64,000 bases of DNA, from the NCBI GenBank assembly GCA_025267735.1, contig CM046295.1, positions 23,856,716 to 23,920,715 on the forward strand, written 5' to 3'. The stretch's first letter is position 1. Every line of letters starts with the position of its first letter. This document shows positions 60,246-64,000 of this stretch, piece after piece. This stretch comes from Mactra quadrangularis. Lineage: Eukaryota > Mollusca > Bivalvia > Venerida > Mactridae. The notes under the pieces were generated by a model that worked only from the letters and a program-made list of their open reading frames with translations, searched no databases and had not been told where the DNA came from. The position numbers were made by a program, and so were the translations under genes.

Positions 60246-62707
60246 GTAAAGTGATGCATGATATGTTTAGTCTAATATCTTGATTTTTTATACAATTTTT
60301 CTGTGTAAGTTTATTGTCCAGTCTGCTGAATTGCCAATCTCATTGATAAACGTTTAAAAAAGTAAAAGTGTGGTTTTATAGTCGGCTTCAAAATATACAC
60401 ATGTATATATATTCTGTTGACTTTATAATTTTGTACCATAAATCATGATCATTTAAATTGCCTTCCAACTGATGATCCTTCACTAACAGTGGGTGCATAT
60501 TTACGCCTGGTAAAATGGAGCAACTGTACTAAAATTTCTTGCTCAGGAAATTAGCAGTACCCCTGGTAGAGTTCGAACCTGGAAAGCTCATAAAAATCAG
60601 GCACCTGTTTAGTAATGCTAAAACTAGGTAGTAGAAAAGGTTTACAACAATGTAGCTCTTTAATTTGCTAGTTAGTAATTGGTAGCAAGTTTTTTTCTTT
60701 CTCGGGTAAAACATTTGAAACATCTATGTTTTTCAAATTGCTGCCCCATGGACAATGGATTTTCAAGAATTATGACATATTTTATTAATATAATTTAATA
60801 AGTGCATAAATTTTGTCAGTGCAGTTTAAAGTTTACGAGAATACGTAGTTCATAAGTCACTTGGAAGTCGGCCATGTTGTTCCAGACTATTAAACACTGA
60901 TTTTAAATTATCTTTTCTTTTATCAGAATGAACACAAAGACATACAAATTTTCCAATGAGCAAAAAACTTAAAGAAAGCTGTAACCAACGTTGAAAAGTC
61001 GTATCCAGACTTCCGATTTTCTCCTTATTTTCTGAGATTGGGAGCTCAAGACACAAGGCACAGTCATATAACTGCTTATCGGTAGTTAGTCGCTCACAAC
61101 AATGCTCCTTTTTAATCGTTTTATTTACGAATTTATTCACGAATGAATTTAGCATAATTCTATATGTTATACCTCGTAAACAAAATGCTGAATATAGGTG
61201 TAAATATTTTATCGAAAAAAGCAACAAAGTCCCATTTATTGTTTTAACATGTATCTAAATTTAGGGGATAATGAAGGAATTGAATAAAAGTATGATTGCA
61301 ATGTGTTATATTTCGATAATAATGATAATATGAAAACACCGTCGGATTACGGTGCGATTTGGTGACGAATGTGTACACAAATTAGAATTAATGGAATTGA
61401 TAGAATAAATTAATCAATTTTTTGTTGGAATGATTGTCATCTCTAAAATCTTAGCAGAATGACGATCTATCTAAATATTACTAAAAGTACTGTTGTTACG
61501 TCTTAATATGATAGTTTTATTATTTTTATATAATAATATAGAAACTCAACTCCACCAACGCTATGTCTTGAAGTAGTGAAGAAACTGTCATATTTCGTTC
61601 TGTAGGCGAGGACGAATAAGTCCAACGATGAAATTGGTCGAAGCCATAGACATACCGAGGGTTGCGTTAAAGATTTTTACCGTATATTTCTGCCATTTAT
61701 TGTCAGATCTGTATGAAACTTCATACAATGATAACGTACCATGTGATGAACAGAATTAGATTGTAACCACATCTCAACCTGGCTTTATTTTGGATTATTT
61801 CCCTTTGTGATTTTTGCGTCTAAGTTTTTAAATCTTGCCTCAACGTGTTTTCCGCATTACATTTCTTGTTGGTAATTAAAATAAGGCTGTTCTATCTTAA
61901 TTTTGTGCAATTCGTCTGTTTTCAATGACTTCGATTTTTCTGGCGAATAGAAACACAGTGCATCCTTCCAACCTCTAAGGAATAATTTGAATTGGAAAGG
62001 GTGCCAAACATTGTCATTTTAGGTCAATTTTTCTATTTCTAAAGCTACAGTCCCATCTACATAAAATACCATTGAGGGCACCGTACGGACGCCGTGCGAT
62101 CAAACTCCGCAAGGGCCCGTACGAACTCTTGCGTACCCGTACTGACTGTTACGTTTTTACCAGGGTCCGTGAGATGAGCCGAGGATACACGTATTAGTTT
62201 CAGAGTCAAATCGTGAAAAGAATAGTAGCTAAGTATGAATAAAACATGCATATCTTCCAGCTACAGTTCCGTACGGATGTGTTGTTTTGTACCATGTGCG
62301 TACCGTCGCCTTGAAACGCAAGGCTTCCTACGGCCTACGGCTGTCTGCACGTACGGGTCCGTAACAAGCCACGATTTTATTTGACTGAGGCATTATAGTG
62401 GAATTCATTAAATTCAATACTTATTTCAAGTCATATTACTGACATGTTTAGAGGAGGTTATACCTTTTCGTGAAAATTTGACAAATATGTCAATTTTTCA
62501 AAAATGTCTGGCCTTATAGAGGTAGGTTAGTACTGGTAAAAGACAAGGGTCCAGGAAAGTTAAGTTAGGTGCGCTGGATGCCGTAAAATAACCAAAAGGT
62601 GTTGACACGGCTTTAAACCGAGTATAAATAAATAAATGAATAATTTAGTTATGATATAATGTTGATAAAGGTATAAAATACAAATTATTTTTTTTCAGGG
62701 TTAACAG
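60246..62707. other. Intron-like interval between METTL25-like exons
   Basis: Contains a SINE fragment, a 125-codon minus frame (60850-61227) without recognisable motif, a ccgtacgg-rich repeat-like stretch at 62040-62375, and at 62520-62620 an inverted partner of 22697-22790 (aagggtccaggaaagtta, gcgctggatgccgtaaaat). No missing METTL25-like exon was found. Confidence 0.45.
60540..60610 (-). mobile_element. Family B SINE head fragment
   Basis: The minus strand contains aggttcgaactctaccagggg followed by tactgctaatttcctgagca, a box B plus the ccttgagcaag-type start of the body. Confidence 0.5.
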
Positions 62708-62899
62708 TATTTACTTCAACCTGTGATTGATACTTTAATCTATAATGATAGATTACATTTCTTGAAGGAAAATGATTTCCAAGGCAACATTATACCAATA
62801 TTTGATGAAATTATATCACCACGAAATTTAGTTCTTACTGCAAATAAAAAAAATTTGATAAAGGAAGTTTTAATTAGTTATATTTTCTTTTTCAGATGT
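62708..62899 (+). pseudogene. METTL25-like C-terminal exon
   Basis: After the acceptor ...ggttaacag (or the polypyrimidine tract ttttttttcag just before), the frame reads YLLQPVIDTLIYNDRLHFL, then IIPIFDEIISPRNLVLTA, and reaches TAA at about 62897-62899. LLQPVIxxLxxxDRLxFL with IFDxxxSPRNLxLxA matches the C-terminal end of METTL25-like proteins. It lies on the same strand as, and 2.5 kb downstream of, the GLHCCGDL exon. I saw no intervening exon for the FPMS/LACQ part of the family. Confidence 0.65.
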
Positions 62900-62904
62900 T
62901 AAAT

Positions 62905-64000
62905 GGATATACTGGCAAATGACTGTGCCAAAAGTATAGAACCAAGTTTAAAACAGTATTAAGAACGTAAGAAATAACTCACTAATAACATTTGTCACTT
63001 ATAACATTTAACTGAACAAATTAAAACATGTGGCATACACATTGTTGAAAACGAAAGTAGTATACTGAGGCAATCACCAAGCTATTTAAGATTTGTTATA
63101 TGTCGAACTTGCTGAAATTAAACATTTTCTTGTCTTTTCAACATTCTTAGGCAGTTAGGATGTCTTTTTAATAGAATTATACTAATGTTGCACAATAACA
63201 AGCTCTATTATCTTCTAATCAGTACACGCATATTTTACCACTTATTTAGTTTTAGCTTACCTGACGCACATGGCTTTAGTTAGGAAAGACCCGAAGTATT
63301 TCTCGTGTTGCACTCTCAGTTATGAAAAATATAATTCAAAATCAGGAAATATGGAGTTGAAGTTTTGCCTGTAACACATTTTCTTTTCTGTGTTGTGTCT
63401 TTGTTCCTCGTTCGTGCACCATGTGAAATCATCTTGTCAAAAATCATGAGCCCACAGTTATCAAATTTGGCAAGTAGCACCACTTCAATGTTATATTTAA
63501 GTATAATTTAAATTATGACCCTGGAGTCATTACTGTCCTGTCCCAGCGGTCTGAAGTTTTTATTAAAGAAATGTTGAATAAATTCGTGCCCACTAACAGT
63601 TCGACCTAGAGCTTTCATATTTGGCACGTAGCATCACCTCAACGTTTTGTCTCAAATTCTGATTGGTCGAAAGCTTTGATATTTGGAATATGACTTCAAG
63701 GTCACAATTATCATACACTAAAGAATGAAAGTATTAATAGATTCGTGTCAGATGTCCTTAAAACCTTGTTCTTAGGTGAGCCTTCCTGGGTCCTCAGGAC
63801 CCTCTTGTTGGAGTTTGTAACATGCAGTACTTTGCCATTCCTAGTTATACTACGTGTAGCAATTTTGTTCCTCCATTTATTCGAAGTAAATTTTTCTTTC
63901 TACATTTGAATCAATAAGGCCGAAGTAACGTCTCCAAATACACTTCAAACTATCCGCATAAAACACGTAAGAAACTTTTGAGTGTAACATGATTACAGTT
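62905..64000. repeat. Repeats shared with 33.2 kb and 10.1-10.8 kb
   Basis: 62905-63275 matches 33180-33575. 63430-64000 matches 10080-10830 and runs off the window. No gene seen. Confidence 0.65.

Noticed and set aside
60850..61227. 125-codon minus frame
   Set aside because: No recognisable domain or partner exons; may be chance or a decayed repeat.

Overview
The window is AT-rich animal DNA. It has GT-AG introns, dense tRNA-derived SINEs, MITEs, minisatellites, and one APE-type LINE with two open ORFs. The SINE families and a receptor phosphatase with a cysteine-rich ectodomain suggest a lophotrochozoan, most likely a bivalve mollusc. That is an inference, and the species is not identified.

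The main gene lies on the minus strand from about 42,382 down to 14,982. I assembled it by hand from 21 coding exons. All splice phases agree and the joined length is 5,007 nt (1,668 aa plus stop). It encodes a signal or leader segment, about 890 residues of tandem cysteine-rich repeats in one 2.68-kb exon, one membrane helix, a Tyr-bearing juxtamembrane region, and two tandem tyrosine-phosphatase domains. The membrane-proximal domain D1 keeps WPD and GIGRTG, but its catalytic Cys codon reads Gly. D2 has WPQ instead of WPD and a P-loop two residues too short. The receptor therefore looks catalytically dead in both domains and is probably a phosphotyrosine-binding or scaffolding receptor.

Its introns are packed with minisatellites. 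Several begin exactly at 5' splice sites and contain copies of the preceding exon end.

Layout: 1-8.65 kb is one copy of a segmental duplication whose partner is 53.46-57.54 kb. The left copy carries a decayed CR1/L2-like LINE fragment, a small MITE and a 3.29-kb element with long inverted repeats. The right copy shows the empty site of that element. 8.65-14.9 kb is non-coding repeats. 14.9-42.4 kb is the receptor gene. 43.4-44 kb is SINEs. 43,998-50,115 is a hAT-like MITE interrupted by a full-length LINE (ORF1 and ORF2 both open). 50.1-59.3 kb is repeats and unannotated DNA. 59.38-62.9 kb on the plus strand holds pieces of a METTL25-like methyltransferase gene with a frameshift and an in-frame stop. 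62.9-64 kb is repeats also found at 33.2 kb and 10.1 kb.

The exon model comes from reading splice sites and protein-family motifs by eye; no database search or transcript data was used.
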